Part shown: positions 63,369 through 64,000 of the stretch, piece after piece | Numbering within the stretch: position 1 is the first letter of the stretch | How the letters are laid out: every line of letters starts with the position of its first letter | From: Gallionella straubiae | Lineage (GTDB): Bacteria; Pseudomonadota; Gammaproteobacteria; Burkholderiales; Gallionellaceae | DNA: 64,000 bases | NCBI RefSeq assembly: GCF_051257895.1 | Contig: NZ_CP194331.1 | Location: forward strand, 372,001 to 436,000 | Direction of reading: 5' to 3' | Notes under the pieces: generated by a model | Database searches by the model: none | The model's input: the letters and a program-made list of their open reading frames with translations, nothing else | Told to the model about the DNA's origin: nothing | Position numbers and translations under genes: made by a program

Positions 63369-64000
63369 GGTGCCCCGAATTTTGTGTAAACGGGGTTTCT
63401 CTACTGTTGCGGCATCCGATCCTCGAACTGGATAGTAAACCGGTTTAGCGCAGCCTTCCAATCCCTGATGGGCATCGTCCATTTCTTGCTGATGTTATTC
63501 AGCGCCAGGTAGAACAGTTTCAGTAATGCCTCGTCGCTTGGGAATGAGCCCCGGTTCTTGGTGATCTTGCGCAGGCTCATGTTCACCGACTCGATCGCAT
63601 TAGTGGTGTAGATCACTCGCCTGATCTCCGGCGGGTAGTCAAAGAACGGGATGATACGCGCCCAGTTGCGCCGCCATGACTGGATGATCGGCGGGTACGC
63701 CTCACCCCATTTTTCCTCGAGTTCGGCCAGCCGCAGCCCGGCATCCTCGACGGTGGCGGCGCTATAGATGGCGCGCAAGCCGGTTACGACCTCTTCACGC
63801 AACTTCCACGAGACATAGTTCAGGCTGTAGCGCACCAGATGCACGATGCATAACTGCACGTCGGTCTTGGGGAATACGGCCTCGATGGCTTCCGGGAATC
63901 CCTTCAAGCCATCGACACAGGCTATGAAGATGTCCTGCACGCCACGGTTCTTCAGTTCGGTCATCACCTGCAACCAGAACTTGGCGCCTTCGGTCTGGGC
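63369..64000 (-). mobile_element. IS256-family insertion sequence (partial at window edge)
   Basis: The end GGGTGCCCCGAATTTTGTGT (63369 on) is typical of IS256-family ends and lies just outside the transposase stop. The element runs off the window at 64,000, so the other end and target duplication cannot be checked. Confidence 0.7.
63401..64000 (-). CDS. IS256-family transposase (partial, N-terminus outside window)
   Basis: The frame continues to the right edge (EGAKFWLQVMTELKNRGV), so about 199 C-terminal residues are seen. IACVDGLKGFPEAI carries the second catalytic Asp; TTNAIESVNMSLRKITKNRG carries the catalytic Glu. Family: mutator-like DDE transposase. It stops at 63401. Confidence 0.92.
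   Translation of the reverse strand, partial: AQTEGAKFWLQVMTELKNRGVQDIFIACVDGLKGFPEAIEAVFPKTDVQLCIVHLVRYSLNYVSWKLREEVVTGLRAIYSAATVEDAGLRLAELEEKWGEAYPPIIQSWRRNWARIIPFFDYPPEIRRVIYTTNAIESVNMSLRKITKNRGSFPSDEALLKLFYLALNNISKKWTMPIRDWKAALNRFTIQFEDRMPQQ

Overview
The window reads as a betaproteobacterial chromosome (moderately high GC, ATGA-coupled operons), most like an autotrophic Nitrosomonadales/Gallionellaceae-type organism. That placement is an inference from gene content: the rpsB-to-rnhB order, an ATP-citrate lyase, a monomeric isocitrate dehydrogenase and an Aquifex-type aconitase. No rRNA gene lies in the window to confirm it.

1-28 kb is conserved core. A translation block (rpsB, tsf, pyrH, frr) runs into isoprenoid and phospholipid genes (uppS, cdsA, dxr), then outer-membrane biogenesis (rseP, bamA, skp) and lipid A synthesis (lpxD, fabZ, lpxA, lpxB, rnhB). 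These are followed by a CopD-like membrane protein, a GH13 enzyme, msrA, a possible lone integron cassette, smpB, the ratA/ratB pair, a PHP phosphoesterase, a YciO-like protein, an M50 protease, trpS and scpA/scpB. Several REP-like palindromes sit between these genes.

27.5-38.2 kb is a carbon-metabolism cluster: both ATP-citrate lyase subunits (the large one unusually long), aconitase, monomeric NADP-IDH and sucCD. Together they cover citrate cleavage and the C6/C5/C4 steps used by a TCA or reductive TCA cycle. A phosphate-binding-like protein and a monohaem cytochrome c follow.

41,991-61,503 is the main discovery: a 19.5-kb Tn7-like transposon whose two ends I could match (TGTC terminus followed by an identical 17-bp block, with further related repeats inside each end). 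It carries its own TnsA-TnsB fusion, TnsC ATPase and TniQ, plus two apparent defence cargos. One is a Wadjet (jetABCD) operon with a divergent WYL regulator and a possible fifth gene. The other is a four-gene ubiquitin-like conjugation operon (Ubl, E2-like, JAB peptidase, E1-like) resembling Bil/Bub systems. A DUF3800 protein, a metallophosphoesterase and an excisionase-like HTH protein complete it. No cas genes or CRISPR array are visible.

The right end lies 25 bp from a broken 3' half of tRNA-Val(CAC), which looks like an attachment site of a second integrative element. That second element continues to the window end with an AlpA-like protein, 20-bp tandem repeats and an integrase-like ORF cut by an IS256-family insertion sequence.
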